NCBI RefSeq assembly: GCF_018130615.1
Contig: NZ_JAFCKB010000017.1
Location: 62,001-126,000 of the forward strand
Direction of reading: 5' to 3'
Source of the DNA: Bradyrhizobium manausense
Lineage (GTDB): Bacteria; Pseudomonadota; Alphaproteobacteria; Rhizobiales; Xanthobacteraceae
DNA: 64,000 bases
In this document: positions 1-8,887 of the stretch, piece after piece
Layout: each line of letters starts with the position of its first letter
How positions within the stretch are numbered: position 1 is the stretch's first letter
The notes under the pieces: generated by a model
The model's input: the letters and a program-made list of their open reading frames with translations, nothing else
What the model was told of the DNA's origin: nothing
Database searches by the model: none
Program-made: the position numbers and the translations under genes

Positions 1-669
1 ATCCAGGCCGAGGTCGTCGATCATCAGAATGCCGGCGGCTTCCAGCCGCTTGCGGATGAAGCCGGCGAGATCGAACATTGCGTGGCCCTCGCGCACCGAC
101 GGGATGAAGAACATCTTGTTATCCGCATCGGCCTCGATGAAACGCGCGACGAACTCGTTGCCGACCTCGTAGCTGTCCTGCCGGATCAAGGGGCCGATCG
201 CGGCGATGATGCCGCTGCGCGTGGCGCCGAGTTTCTCCATCGCCAGAATCGTGGACTCCAGTACGCCGGTCAGCGCTCCCTTCCAGCCGGCATGCGCACC
301 GCCGATGACGCGCGCTTGGGGATCGACGAACAGCACCGGACCGCAATCGGCGGTGGAAACGCCAAGTGCGATGCCGGGCGTCCTGGTCACCAGCGCATCC
401 CCCTTCGGCCGCGGGCCGCTCGGCCAGGGCGTAGCGGCGACGAGGACGTCGGGCGAATGGATCTGATGCAGGCTGACGAAGCGGTCGGCTGCGACGCCGA
501 CATGCTCGGCCATGCGGCGGCGGTTCTCCGCGACGAGAGCCTGATCGTCGTTCGAGCCGAGCCCGCCGTTCAGCGCGGAATAGATTCCGTTGGAGACGCC
601 GCCCTCACGCGTGAAGAAAGCATGGCGCAGGCCGGGCACCGCCGACAGCAGTGACGAGGTGAGCGTCAT
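1..669 (-). CDS. pgeF: Polyphenol oxidase / purine nucleoside phosphorylase, laccase domain (partial)
   Basis: The first 223 codons of a YfiH/PgeF-family protein; the gene runs off the left edge, so the C-terminus is missing. The family is a monomeric metal-dependent enzyme linked to peptidoglycan editing and, in human LACC1, to purine nucleoside phosphorylase activity. The metal-site motifs are visible: HQIHSPDV near residue 68, STADCGPVLF near residue 105 and GGAHAGWKG near residue 122. The ATG overlaps the TGA of the upstream methyltransferase as ATGA, so the two are probably translationally coupled. It is cytoplasmic by family. Family assignment is firm; the exact substrate is not. Confidence 0.93.
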   Translation of the reverse strand, partial: MTLTSSLLSAVPGLRHAFFTREGGVSNGIYSALNGGLGSNDDQALVAENRRRMAEHVGVAADRFVSLHQIHSPDVLVAATPWPSGPRPKGDALVTRTPGIALGVSTADCGPVLFVDPQARVIGGAHAGWKGALTGVLESTILAMEKLGATRSGIIAAIGPLIRQDSYEVGNEFVARFIEADADNKMFFIPSVREGHAMFDLAGFIRKRLEAAGILMIDDLGLD

Positions 670-1787
670 CAATTCCCTCCGGCCTGTTCGAGATCGCTGA
701 GGCCGGCAATGCCTGACAGCCGCGGCTCGGAGATGCAGAGCACCTTGAACATCGCGCCCATGCCGCTGCGCCCCGTATCGGTGAGCCGCTTCAACGCCAC
801 GGAAATGTCGGTGGCGACCTCCGGTGTCGCCTTCTGCATCAGTGCCGCCGCGCGCGTGTCGATGCCGACGCGCTTGAGAAAGTCACCCTGTGTGACCGGT
901 CCGTGCACGCGGGCGCCTACGTCCTCGGCGGCACGCGCCAGCGCCTGGAAGTCGACATGGGCGGTGACGTCGGCCTGGCCCGGCGCCTTCAGGGGATCGG
1001 TGAAGGAGTGGCGGGCGATAGCCTGAAAAGTATCGCCGGCATCGCTGCGCATATGGCCGTAGTCGATGATCAGTGCCGCGCCGTCCTGGTCGCGCACGCG
1101 CGTGGCGAGCTTCATGATCTCGGTATCGGGCCGCCATTCGAACACGGCGCCGACTGGTGCCGCCCGCACGAGAGACGGCAGCAGCACGTCGAAGCGTGGC
1201 GTCGGCTCGGATGCCGCGCCGAACTGGAGGTTACCGTTGGGATCGATCTCGATCACGCGTTCGTGCCAGCCGCCTTCGCGCTTCACCATCTGGTGGATCG
1301 GCAGCACGTCGAAATATTCGTTGGCGAGGATGATGCTAGGTCCGTCGGGCACGTCGTCGATGCTGTCGTGCCAGGCGATGTTGTTGCGTACGCCCGATAG
1401 CGTTGCGTTCTGCCGTTCGCGCAGGACGGGATTGACCTCGACCATGTGGATGTGAAGCGCCTGATAGAGCGGCGGCAACACGCGAAGCGCGCGCAGCGCA
1501 TCCGCCATCATGGTGCCGCGGCCGGGGCCGAGCTCGATGAGCCGCAGGAATTGCGGTGAGCCCATCTGCTTCCAGACCGAGGCGGTCCACAGGCCCAAGA
1601 GCTCGCCGAACATCTGGCTGACTTCGGGCGAAGTGGTGAAGTCGCCTTCTCGCCCGAGCGGATCGCGCGAGACGTAATAGCCATAGCGCGGATGCATCAG
1701 GCACAATTCCATGTACCGCCAGACCGGCATGGGGCCTGAGGATTTGATCAGCGCCTTGATCTCGTCGAGCAGTGGCTGTTCGGTCAC
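669..1787 (-). CDS. Class I SAM-dependent methyltransferase, MidA/NDUFAF7 family
   Basis: A 372-residue protein of the MidA (DUF185, SAM_MT) family. Its mitochondrial member NDUFAF7 methylates an arginine of a complex I subunit during assembly, and bacterial members are presumed protein arginine methyltransferases. The SAM-binding glycine motif IELGPGRGTMMAD lies near residue 85, and the family signature GREGDFTTSPEVSQMFGE near residue 45. It lies between lgt upstream (21-base gap) and pgeF downstream (4-base overlap), which suggests one operon of lgt, this gene and pgeF. Length is normal for the family. The bacterial substrate is unknown, so no symbol is given. Confidence 0.9.
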   Translation of the reverse strand: MTEQPLLDEIKALIKSSGPMPVWRYMELCLMHPRYGYYVSRDPLGREGDFTTSPEVSQMFGELLGLWTASVWKQMGSPQFLRLIELGPGRGTMMADALRALRVLPPLYQALHIHMVEVNPVLRERQNATLSGVRNNIAWHDSIDDVPDGPSIILANEYFDVLPIHQMVKREGGWHERVIEIDPNGNLQFGAASEPTPRFDVLLPSLVRAAPVGAVFEWRPDTEIMKLATRVRDQDGAALIIDYGHMRSDAGDTFQAIARHSFTDPLKAPGQADVTAHVDFQALARAAEDVGARVHGPVTQGDFLKRVGIDTRAAALMQKATPEVATDISVALKRLTDTGRSGMGAMFKVLCISEPRLSGIAGLSDLEQAGGN

Positions 1788-1808
1788 GATCTGTCTTCTC
1801 GAAATGAA

Positions 1809-2651
1809 TTAACGAATGGCCTCGAGGGGCTTCGGCGCACCGCGCCTGACTGCCAATACAATAAGTACGCCGCCGACGATAAGCATCGGGATCGACAGCA
1901 GCATCCCCATGGTTAATCCGCCCCAGAGGTAGCCGAGCTGGACGTCCGGCTCGCGGAAATGTTCGCCGATGATCCGGGTCAGGCCGTAGATCAGGATGAA
2001 GCTGCCGAGGATGAGGCCCGGCCGCTTCAAGGCGCCGAGGCGGATCAACACCGCGAGCACGGCGAAGAGCAGGAGGCCCTCCATGCCCGCTTCATAGAGC
2101 TGGCTCGGATGGCGCGGCACGTCGCCGCCGGTCGGGAAGATCATGGCCCAGGGCAGGCTAGGGTCGGCGGGGCGGCCCCATAATTCGCCGTTGATGAAGT
2201 TGGTCAGCCGCACCAGGAAAATTCCGATCGGCGCGACGCCGCAGGTGATGTCGCCGAGCGACAGGATCGAGATGCCGTTCTTTCGGGCGAACCACATCAC
2301 CGCCACGACGCAGCCGAGAAAGCCGCCGTGGAACGACATGCCGCCTTCCCACAATTTGAAGATGGCGGCCGGATGCTCGACGAAGAAGGGCAGATTGTAG
2401 AACAGCACATAGCCGGTGCGGCCGCCGAGGATGATGCCGAGCGTCACCCATAGAATGAAGTCGTCGATCTGCACCAGCGAGATCGGCGCCGGCCCGCCCC
2501 ACAGGCGCTGGTTCTTCAACAGCGAGCGCGCATAGAGCCAGCCGAAGGTGATCCCACAGATATAGCCGAGCGCGTACCAGCGGATCGCGAACGGGCCGAT
2601 CTCGAGCGCGATCGGACTGAAGGATGGAAAGTCGATGAGCAGAAAGGGCAT
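1809..2651 (-). CDS. lgt: Prolipoprotein diacylglyceryl transferase
   Basis: This 280-residue inner-membrane enzyme transfers diacylglycerol from phosphatidylglycerol to the lipobox cysteine of prolipoproteins, the first step of lipoprotein maturation. Family motifs are present: HGGFLG in a periplasmic loop near residue 105, the Lgt signature around [15 protein letters not shown] near residue 145, and [12 protein letters not shown] near residue 180. About seven hydrophobic segments can be read. The ATG is followed by a typical N-terminus ([11 protein letters not shown]). It is the first gene of an apparent operon with the MidA-type methyltransferase and pgeF. A palindromic repeat occupies the upstream intergenic region. 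Confidence 0.96.
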   Translation of the reverse strand: MPFLLIDFPSFSPIALEIGPFAIRWYALGYICGITFGWLYARSLLKNQRLWGGPAPISLVQIDDFILWVTLGIILGGRTGYVLFYNLPFFVEHPAAIFKLWEGGMSFHGGFLGCVVAVMWFARKNGISILSLGDITCGVAPIGIFLVRLTNFINGELWGRPADPSLPWAMIFPTGGDVPRHPSQLYEAGMEGLLLFAVLAVLIRLGALKRPGLILGSFILIYGLTRIIGEHFREPDVQLGYLWGGLTMGMLLSIPMLIVGGVLIVLAVRRGAPKPLEAIR

Positions 2652-2699
2652 CGCGCCTTGGTTTCAAGAAGTGAAGTTTGGTGTGTGACCAGGACGAAG

Positions 2700-2825
2700 G
2701 TGCGCTCTCTCCCCCGCTTGCGGGGGAGGGTAGGAGAGAGGGTGCTTCCGCCGAAAGATTCCCAGCGTGGCGAGAGCCCCCACCCGGCGCTTCGCGCCGA
2801 CCTCCCCCGCAAGCGGGAGAGGTGC
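2700..2825. repeat. Interspersed GC-rich palindromic repeat, two hairpins
   Basis: The spacer between lgt and the dienelactone hydrolase gene carries two inverted copies of a CCCCCGC-rich hairpin. The first has arms CTCCCCCG and CGGGGGAG around CTTG at 2709-2728; the second is centred near 2811. They flank a short core containing GGCGCTTCGCGCC. The same element recurs near 13.4, 20.4, 26.8, 33.3, 36.3, 44.3 and 50.7 kb and inside uvrB. Confidence 0.85.
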
Positions 2826-2857
2826 ACCGAGTTCGCGGATGCGTTGATCCATACTGC

Positions 2858-3589
2858 TCACACAAGATTGCGGCGATAGAGCGCCAGCAGGCGCTCCCAA
2901 TGCCGTTCGGCGGCGTCGCGGTCATAGACCGGACGCTTGGGGAAGGCGAAGCCGTGATGGGTGCCGGGATAGATCTCGACCTCGGCCTTGGCGCCTTTCA
3001 TGCCTTCCTTGACCTTCTCGATGATCTCCGGCGGCGCGTAGATATCGGTCTCGGCGCAGGCGAAATAGAGCTCGGCCTTGGTCTTGCCCGCCGCGAGATG
3101 CGGGCTGTCGTCCTGATCGGTCGCGAGCTGCACACCGTAGATCGAGGCGGCGGCCTTGACGCGATCGGGGAAATGCGTGGCAGCGTTGACGGCGTAGCGG
3201 CCGCTCATGCAATAGCCGACGGCGCCGACGATTTTTGTGTTCGCGGCCGTCTGGCCCTCGGCATAGGTGAGCAGCGCGCGCGTGTCGTCCATGATCAGGG
3301 GAATAGTGAGCGAGCTCATCAGCGCGAACATGCGCTTGCGCTCGGGCGCGTTCGGGTCGGCCGGCAGTGCGCCGAGCTCCATCACGCCGGAGCGATAATA
3401 GAGGTTCGGCAGCATCACGTAATAGCCCGACGTCGCGAGCCTGCGCGCCATGTCGCGCAGCTCTTCACGGATCGCCGGCGCGTCCATGTAGAACAGGATG
3501 ACCGGAAACGGTCCGCCGCGCTCCGGATGGACGATGAAAGTCGCGGTGTGGCCGTCCTTGGTGGGAATTGCGATCTGCTGCTCGATCAT
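2858..3589 (-). CDS. Dienelactone hydrolase family protein
   Basis: A 243-residue alpha/beta hydrolase of the dienelactone hydrolase family. The nucleophile is cysteine 127 in the elbow VGYCMSG, as in carboxymethylenebutenolidase; the acid is probably in the CAETD segment and the histidine in PGTHHGF. No signal peptide is visible, so it is likely cytoplasmic. It stands alone, with repeat DNA downstream. No chlorocatechol or protocatechuate genes are nearby, so a role in aromatic degradation cannot be inferred and a general esterase or lactonase role is equally possible. Confidence 0.9.
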   Translation of the reverse strand: MIEQQIAIPTKDGHTATFIVHPERGGPFPVILFYMDAPAIREELRDMARRLATSGYYVMLPNLYYRSGVMELGALPADPNAPERKRMFALMSSLTIPLIMDDTRALLTYAEGQTAANTKIVGAVGYCMSGRYAVNAATHFPDRVKAAASIYGVQLATDQDDSPHLAAGKTKAELYFACAETDIYAPPEIIEKVKEGMKGAKAEVEIYPGTHHGFAFPKRPVYDRDAAERHWERLLALYRRNLV

Positions 3590-3784
3590 GTCTTGCGTTC
3601 CGCCTTGTGATTCTTGTTATGCAGGGACGTTGAATACGATTGCAAGGAAACCGGGGCATGACAAGGATACCGCCGCGTGGCCCTTGAACCGGCCTCCGCG
3701 GATTGCCATTGTCTTTTCGCGCGTTCGCGCAAAGTTTATCGAGGCCGCCAAGGGACCGATAAAGAGACCGATCAGGAGACCGAC

Positions 3785-4036
3785 ATGACCCAGACCACCA
3801 ACCGGTTTTTCGACGAGATCGGCCGCATGATGAACGATGCCGCCGGTGCGGCCCAGGGCGTCAAGCGCGAGTTCGACACGGTGATGCGGACGCAGGCGGA
3901 GAAGTTCCTGCGCGACATGGATCTGGTCAAGCGCGAGGAGTTCGAGGCGGTCAAGGACATGGCCCGCCTGGCACGCGAGGAGAACGAGGCCCTCAAGGCG
4001 CGCATCGCAGCGCTGGAGGCCAAGCTCGGGGGGTAG
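3785..4036 (+). CDS. UbiK-like accessory factor (BMFP domain)
   Basis: An 83-residue protein of the DUF526/BMFP family. The Escherichia coli member UbiK (YqiC) is a membrane-fusogenic accessory factor for aerobic ubiquinone biosynthesis. The N-terminal half (NRFFDEIGRMMNDAAGAAQG) is an amphipathic helix, and the C-terminal half is a heptad-patterned coiled coil ending EENEALKARIAALEAKLGG, the family hallmark. The frame is open about 100 bases further upstream, but homology starts at MTQTTNRFF, after GAGACCGAC, so that ATG is chosen. Confidence 0.85.
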   Translation: MTQTTNRFFDEIGRMMNDAAGAAQGVKREFDTVMRTQAEKFLRDMDLVKREEFEAVKDMARLAREENEALKARIAALEAKLGG

Positions 4037-4048
4037 GTTTCTTTGGTG

Positions 4049-4130
4049 TCATTCCGGATCGATGCGCAGCATCGAACGCGGAATCCGGAGATTCCGGGTT
4101 CGGCCGCTATCGCGACCGCCCCGGAATGAC
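4049..4130. repeat. Interspersed repeat of the 'cattccgg...ccggaatgac' type
   Basis: An imperfect palindrome opens with GTCATTCCGG and closes with CCCCGGAATGAC, with internal short hairpins such as GATGCGCAGCATC and GGAATCCGGAGATTCC. It lies between the ubiK-like gene and rplY. Related sequence occurs at 14403-14520. Confidence 0.7.
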
Positions 4131-4243
4131 GGCAAACCCGGTCCACCCGGTAGCCCAATCTCCTTGTCATTTCCGCATCTTCCGGGTAAAAGCCCGCCAG
4201 TTCGTGGCCCCCGCACCCCTGGAGGCTTGCTGCGAACGATGCC

Positions 4244-4264
4244 ATGGGCCGCGCTGCGGCCCAT
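4244..4264 (+). promoter_or_regulatory. Perfect hairpin in the rplY leader
   Basis: ATGGGCCGC and GCGGCCCAT are 9-base perfect arms around a 3-base loop, followed by TAACTTTTGC. The hairpin ends 30 bases before the rplY start. It could be a weak terminator from upstream or an mRNA structure controlling L25 synthesis. The sequence shows the structure only; the role is inferred. Confidence 0.5.
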
Positions 4265-4294
4265 TAACTTTTGCAAAAACAAGGACTTAACGAC

Positions 4295-5020
4295 ATGGCG
4301 ACGACCGTCAAGGAATTGAAGGCGACCGCACGTCCGAAGAGCGGCAAGGGGGCCGCCCGGGCTGAGCGTCGCGCCGGGCGAGTGCCCGGAGTGATCTATG
4401 GTAACAACCAGCCCCCCGTCACGATCTCGATCGAAGATCGCGAGCTGCGCCAGCGCATCCTTGCCGGCCGGTTCCTGACCACGCTGGTCGACATCGACCT
4501 CGAGGGCAAGAAGCACCGCGTGATTCCGCGCGATTACCACCTCGATCCGGTCAAGGACTTCCCGATCCACGTCGACTTCATGCGTCTCGGCGAAGGCGCC
4601 ACCATCCGCATCAGCGTTCCGCTGCATGTTGTGAAGGCCGAAGGTTCGCCCGGCGTGAAGCGCGGCGGCACCGTCAACATCGTCGCCCACGCCATCGAGC
4701 TCGAATGCGGCGTCGAAAACATCCCGCAATACATCGAGGCCGATGTCGGCTCGCTGGAAATCGGCCACTCCTTGCATCTGTCGGACGTCAAGCTTCCGAC
4801 CGGCGTCAAGGCGCTGACCCGCGAGGACGCGACCCTCGTCACCATCGTGCCGCCGTCCGGCTACGCCGAAGAGCAGAAGGCCGCGGCTGCGGCTGCTGCT
4901 GGTGGTGCGGCTCCGGGTGCTGCGGCTGCTCCGGCGGCTGGCGCTGCGGCTCCGGCCGCGGGTGCTGCTGCTCCGGCTGCTGCCGCCAAGGCTCCCGCCG
5001 GCGGCGACAAGAAGAAGTAA
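4295..5020 (+). CDS. rplY: 50S ribosomal protein L25 / general stress protein Ctc
   Basis: A 241-residue long-form L25 (TL5/CTC type) that binds 5S rRNA in the large subunit. The N-terminal 5S-binding domain begins MATTVKELKATARPKSGKG and contains GRVPGVIYG; a second beta domain (residues about 100-190) carries PLHVVKAEGSPGVKRGG. The last 45 residues are a low-complexity Ala/Gly/Pro tail ending KKK. The start is set by AAGGA 10 bases upstream; an in-frame TTG 24 bases earlier is less likely. pth and ychF follow on the same strand. Confidence 0.96.
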   Translation: MATTVKELKATARPKSGKGAARAERRAGRVPGVIYGNNQPPVTISIEDRELRQRILAGRFLTTLVDIDLEGKKHRVIPRDYHLDPVKDFPIHVDFMRLGEGATIRISVPLHVVKAEGSPGVKRGGTVNIVAHAIELECGVENIPQYIEADVGSLEIGHSLHLSDVKLPTGVKALTREDATLVTIVPPSGYAEEQKAAAAAAAGGAAPGAAAAPAAGAAAPAAGAAAPAAAAKAPAGGDKKK

Positions 5021-5078
5021 TCTCTCAAAGCTGGCGCGCGGTCTCTGATCGCGCGCCGAGCGAGGGGCGCGCCGCGTC

Positions 5079-5684
5079 ATGCGACTCTTTGTTGGGCTCG
5101 GCAATCCCGGCGCGAAATACGCACGTAACCGGCACAATATCGGCTTCATGGCCGTCGACGAGATTGCGCGGCGTCATGGGTTTGCGCCGTGGCGTCGCCG
5201 GTTTCAGGGCGAGACCTCGGAGGGCACGCTGGGCACTGAGCGCGTGATCCTGCTCAAGCCCACGACCTACATGAACGATTCCGGCCGCAGCGTTCAGGAG
5301 GCTGCGAGCTTCTTCAAGATCGCGCCGGGCGACACCACGGTGTTTCACGACGAGCTCGAGCTGCCGCCGGGCAAGGTACGGGTGAAGATCGGTGGCGGCA
5401 TCGCCGGCCACAACGGCCTGCGCTCGATCTCGGCGCATATCGGCAACGACTATCGCCGGGTACGGCTCGGCATTGGTCATCCCGGCGTCAAGGAGATGGT
5501 GCACGGCCATGTCCTGTCGGACTTCGCCAAGGCCGACAATGAGTGGGTGACGACGCTCTGCGATGCGGTGGCTGAGCACGCCGCACTGGTCGCCAAGGGC
5601 ACGGACGCGACCTTCGCCAACAGGGTGCATCTTGCGATGCAGGCGACGGGATTTTTGACCAAGGACGAGAACGGCAAGGAATAA
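5079..5684 (+). CDS. pth: Peptidyl-tRNA hydrolase
   Basis: A 201-residue cytosolic enzyme that cleaves the ester bond of peptidyl-tRNA released by stalled ribosomes. The N-terminal signature [20 protein letters not shown] contains the catalytic histidine at residue 19. The [12 protein letters not shown] segment holds the catalytic aspartate, and [13 protein letters not shown] the substrate-binding asparagine. It lies 58 bases after rplY and 5 bases before ychF, the common rplY-pth-ychF order of alphaproteobacteria. Confidence 0.97.
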   Translation: MRLFVGLGNPGAKYARNRHNIGFMAVDEIARRHGFAPWRRRFQGETSEGTLGTERVILLKPTTYMNDSGRSVQEAASFFKIAPGDTTVFHDELELPPGKVRVKIGGGIAGHNGLRSISAHIGNDYRRVRLGIGHPGVKEMVHGHVLSDFAKADNEWVTTLCDAVAEHAALVAKGTDATFANRVHLAMQATGFLTKDENGKE

Positions 5685-5689
5685 CGCTC

Positions 5690-6787
5690 GTGGGATTCAA
5701 ATGCGGAATCGTCGGACTGCCCAATGTCGGCAAGTCGACCTTGTTCAATGCGCTGACCGAGACGGCCGCGGCGCAGGCCGCGAACTATCCGTTCTGCACC
5801 ATCGAGCCGAATGTCGGCGAGGTCGCCGTGCCAGATCCGCGGCTCGACAAGCTCGCGGCGATCGCCAAATCGGGCCAGATCATTCCGACCCGGCTGACCT
5901 TCGTCGATATCGCCGGCCTCGTGCGCGGCGCTTCCAAGGGTGAAGGCCTCGGCAACCAATTCCTGGCCAACATCCGCGAGGTCGACGCCATCGCGCATGT
6001 CGTGCGCTGCTTTGAAGATTCCGACATCACCCATGTCGAAGGCAAGATCGCTCCGCTCGCGGACATCGAGACCATCGAGACCGAGTTGATGCTCGCCGAC
6101 CTCGACAGCCTCGAGAAGCGCGTCGACAACCTGACCAAGAAGGCCAAGGGCAACGACAAGGACGCCAAGGAGCAGCTCGACCTCGTCAACCGCACGCTGG
6201 TGCTCCTGCGCGAAGGCAAGCCCGCGCGCCTCGTCGAGCGCAAGGTGGAAGAGGAGCGCGCGTTCGGCATGCTCGGCCTGTTGTCGTCGAAGCCCGTGCT
6301 CTATGTCTGCAACGTCGAGGAAGGTTCGGCCGCGACCGGCAACTCGTTCTCGAAGGCGGTGCAGGAGCAGGCCGCCAAGGAAGGCGCGGTGGCCGTCGTC
6401 ATCTCCGCCAAGATCGAATCCGAGATCGCCACCATCTCGCGCGAGGAGCGCGCCGACTTCCTGGAGACCCTGGGTCTGGAAGAGGCCGGCCTCGACCGCT
6501 TGATTCGCGCCGGCTACACGCTGCTCGACCTCATCACCTATTTCACGGTGGGTCCGAAGGAAGCGCGCGCCTGGACCATCTATCGCGGCACCAAGGCGCC
6601 GGGTGCGGCCGGTGTGATCCACACCGACTTCGAGAAGGGCTTCATCCGCGCCGAGACCATCGCCTATGAGGATTACGTCGCGTTCAATGGCGAAGCCGGC
6701 GCCCGCGATGCCGGCAAGCTGCGGCTCGAAGGCAAGGAATACGTCGTCGCGGACGGCGACGTGATGCATTTCCGGTTCAATAACTAG
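5690..6787 (+). CDS. ychF: Redox-responsive ribosome-binding ATPase YchF/OLA1
   Basis: A 365-residue P-loop protein of the Obg superfamily that hydrolyses ATP rather than GTP and binds the 70S ribosome. The Walker A motif GLPNVGKST is at residues 9-17, and the G4 position is N-V-E-E at residues 208-211 instead of NKxD, the family's reason for ATP specificity. The C-terminal TGS domain contains [15 protein letters not shown]. The start is GTG, 5 bases after the pth stop. Confidence 0.97.
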   Translation: MGFKCGIVGLPNVGKSTLFNALTETAAAQAANYPFCTIEPNVGEVAVPDPRLDKLAAIAKSGQIIPTRLTFVDIAGLVRGASKGEGLGNQFLANIREVDAIAHVVRCFEDSDITHVEGKIAPLADIETIETELMLADLDSLEKRVDNLTKKAKGNDKDAKEQLDLVNRTLVLLREGKPARLVERKVEEERAFGMLGLLSSKPVLYVCNVEEGSAATGNSFSKAVQEQAAKEGAVAVVISAKIESEIATISREERADFLETLGLEEAGLDRLIRAGYTLLDLITYFTVGPKEARAWTIYRGTKAPGAAGVIHTDFEKGFIRAETIAYEDYVAFNGEAGARDAGKLRLEGKEYVVADGDVMHFRFNN

Positions 6788-6818
6788 CGCGTCGACGGCA
6801 GCGCCTATTCGTGCCTGC

Positions 6819-7379
6819 CTATTCGTCGTCGCGGAACTGCTTGACGACAGCCGCCGGGTTTCCGGCGACGACCAGGCGCGGGGCGATGTCCTCACGCACC
6901 ACCGTTCCGGCACCCACGACCGAGTGGTCGCCGATCGTCACTCCCTTGAGCACGATTGAACGCGCGCCCACCCACACGTTGTCCCCGATGTGCACCGGCG
7001 CGATGGCCCGAGCAACCGCAGGCTCGTGCCGAAGCCGCGGGGGAAGGTTGTGAAAGTCCGTGTCGACGATGTCGCAGTCGCTGATCAAGCAGAACGACCC
7101 GATGTCGACCTTCTGCTCGCAGCCGATCCAGCAGCCGTTGAGCAAGGTGTCATTGCCGACCGTCACCTGGCCACGCCCGGTGATGAGCACGCGCTTGCCG
7201 ATCCGGCAGTTCGCGCCGATCGACACTCGGACCCCGCGACCGAGCACCAGCCGACCTTTGAGCACGATCCCGGGTCCGAGCTGGAGTCGGCGCCCGTACC
7301 TTACCGTCAGCCAGGCGCGCCGACAGGCGAAGAACAAGAGCGCACCGGCCCGCAGCACCGGGTTCTCGATCTTGCGCAC
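6819..7379 (-). CDS. Hexapeptide-repeat acyltransferase (left-handed beta-helix)
   Basis: A 186-residue protein built of hexapeptide repeats that form a left-handed beta-helix, as in O-acetyltransferases of the WcaF/NodL/maltose acetyltransferase group. Typical [LIV]GxxxxIG repeats run through VSIGANCRIGKRVLITG and GDNVWVGARSIVLKGVTIG, ending with the family's AGNPAAVVKQF. The catalytic-type histidine is probably in DTDFHNLPPR. I prefer the GTG start at 7379, preceded by GGCAGGAGCG; an ATG at 7439 would add 20 residues of low-complexity sequence. It is convergent with ychF, and no polysaccharide genes are adjacent, so the acceptor is unknown. Confidence 0.85.
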   Translation of the reverse strand: MRKIENPVLRAGALLFFACRRAWLTVRYGRRLQLGPGIVLKGRLVLGRGVRVSIGANCRIGKRVLITGRGQVTVGNDTLLNGCWIGCEQKVDIGSFCLISDCDIVDTDFHNLPPRLRHEPAVARAIAPVHIGDNVWVGARSIVLKGVTIGDHSVVGAGTVVREDIAPRLVVAGNPAAVVKQFRDDE

Positions 7380-7499
7380 GACATTCGCTCCTGCCCCTTG
7401 TGGCGCACCGCGCCTCTCATGTCGGGCCGAGCCTGTCACCTGCGCGTAAATACGCGGTGAACAACGACGAAGGAAGCGTGCGTCGACGGCACCTGCGTC

Positions 7500-7796
7500 C
7501 TATCGCATCCCGCCGCCCTGATCCCGGATCGCGCCGAGATGCTCGTTGATGCGGAATACGATCAGGATCAATTCGGCGGCGATGCGTGAGAACACCACGC
7601 CAACGACGACGCCCGCGATCGATTCCAGCACCACCAGGAAGCCGGCGAACGGGCTGATCGCCATCGCGGTGAGACCGGCAAAAATTCCGGAGAGTCCGAA
7701 CAGGCAGATCACGCCGATCACCAGCCAGTAGAAGGTCTTGATGATCGTCGGCGTGATGAAGCGGTCCCACTGAAACAGATCGCTGAATGAAAACAT
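7500..7796 (-). CDS. DUF4282 membrane protein
   Basis: A 98-residue protein beginning MFSFSDLFQWDRFITPTII, the DUF4282 signature, with two strong transmembrane segments (residues about 20-45 and 50-80) and a charged C-terminal end. The frame is open for another 330 bases upstream, but the start is set by a GGGGGAGAGAG ribosome site directly before this ATG. No function is known for the family. The divergent MaoC gene begins 159 bases away. Confidence 0.85.
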   Translation of the reverse strand: MFSFSDLFQWDRFITPTIIKTFYWLVIGVICLFGLSGIFAGLTAMAISPFAGFLVVLESIAGVVVGVVFSRIAAELILIVFRINEHLGAIRDQGGGMR

Positions 7797-7955
7797 CTCT
7801 CTCCCCCGGGCAAATCGCGCCCCCGGCCGCGTCCATCCGACAATGAGGCAGGTCCGGCCCGACTCGCCGAATGTAGCATGAGCCATGCGGGCCGGCGGGT
7901 TGAGATTGCCGCAAAGTGCGGCCACAATCTGTCCTTCCCGCAAAGCTTTTCCAAG

Positions 7956-8408
7956 ATGACCCTGACATTCGAAGATTTCCCGACCGGCCGGTATGGAACG
8001 TTCGGCCCGCGCCACGTCACCCGCGACGAGATCCTGGCCTTTGCCGCCGAGTTCGATCCGCAACCGATGCATCTGGACGAGGAGGCCGCCAGCAAGAGCA
8101 TGCTGCGCGGCCTGTCCGGCTCGGGCTGGCACCTCTGCTCGCTGATGATGCGGATGATGGCCGATGGTTTCATTACCCGCGCCGCTTCGCTCGGATCTCC
8201 CGGGGTCGACGAGGTGCGTTGGCTCTCGCCGCTGAGGCCTGGTGACGACCTGACGCTCGATGTCGACGTGCTCGAGGCGCGCACGTCGAAGAGCAGACCC
8301 AACCTCGGCATCGTCAAGTTCAGATGCACGGTGCGCAACGCCAAGGGCGAAGCGCTGTGCGAGATGACCTCGCCGATCCTGATCGAGCGGCGCGCGGGAG
8401 CGGTCTGA
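7956..8408 (+). CDS. MaoC family dehydratase (first of tandem pair)
   Basis: A 150-residue single hot-dog protein of the MaoC/R-specific enoyl-CoA hydratase type, which adds water to or removes it from CoA thioesters. The active-site segment EFDPQPMHLDEEAA (Asp and His of the hydratase-2 motif) begins near residue 31 and is followed by GLSGSGWHLCSLMMRMM. The chosen ATG matches the family start; an earlier in-frame ATG would add 26 unrelated residues. Its TGA overlaps the next gene's ATG, so the two are probably co-translated and may form a heterodimer. Confidence 0.88.
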   Translation: MTLTFEDFPTGRYGTFGPRHVTRDEILAFAAEFDPQPMHLDEEAASKSMLRGLSGSGWHLCSLMMRMMADGFITRAASLGSPGVDEVRWLSPLRPGDDLTLDVDVLEARTSKSRPNLGIVKFRCTVRNAKGEALCEMTSPILIERRAGAV

Positions 8409-8887
8409 TGCGGTTCTTCGAGGATATCGAGATCGGCCATCGCCGCGAGATCGGCGCCTATCATTTCACGGCGGACTCCATCAAGACTTTCGCCGCCAAG
8501 TTCGATCCGCAACGTTTTCACCTCGACGAGGAGGAAGGCAAGAACTCGCTGTTCGGGGGGCTTGCGGCCTCCGGCTGGCATGTCGGCTCGGCCTGCATGA
8601 GCCTCCTTGTCGCCGACGGCCAGCGTCTGGCGCGCGAAGCCGCTGCGCGCGGCGAGGAGGTCGCGGTGTGGGGTCCGTCACCGGGCTTTCGCAACCTGCG
8701 CTGGATCAAGCCCGTGCTGGCCGATGACACGATCAGCTATGTCAGCGTCATCATCGACAAGCGCAGTTCCGCCTCGCGCCCAGGCTGGGGCATTCTGACC
8801 GCCCGCACCACCGGCACCAACCAGCGCGGCGAGGACGTCTATTCCATTACCGCCAGCGCCTTCGTGCCGATGCGGAAGGGCGCTTAG
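8408..8887 (+). CDS. MaoC family dehydratase (second of tandem pair)
   Basis: A 159-residue MaoC-type hot-dog protein, clearly related to the preceding gene. The catalytic region reads KFDPQRFHLDEEEGKNS, then FGGLAASGWHVGSACMSLL. It starts within the stop codon of the upstream paralogue (TGATG). Two single-hot-dog subunits encoded together suggest a heteromeric hydratase, analogous to double-hot-dog hydratase 2. The natural substrate cannot be read from context because no CoA ligase or dehydrogenase lies beside it. Confidence 0.88.
   Translation: MRFFEDIEIGHRREIGAYHFTADSIKTFAAKFDPQRFHLDEEEGKNSLFGGLAASGWHVGSACMSLLVADGQRLAREAAARGEEVAVWGPSPGFRNLRWIKPVLADDTISYVSVIIDKRSSASRPGWGILTARTTGTNQRGEDVYSITASAFVPMRKGA

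Noticed and set aside
5477-6913. A 478-codon open frame on the minus strand antisense to ychF and pth
   Set aside because: It is antisense to two certain genes, is low-complexity Ala/Arg/Asp-rich, and has no motif. In GC-rich DNA such frames arise by codon bias.
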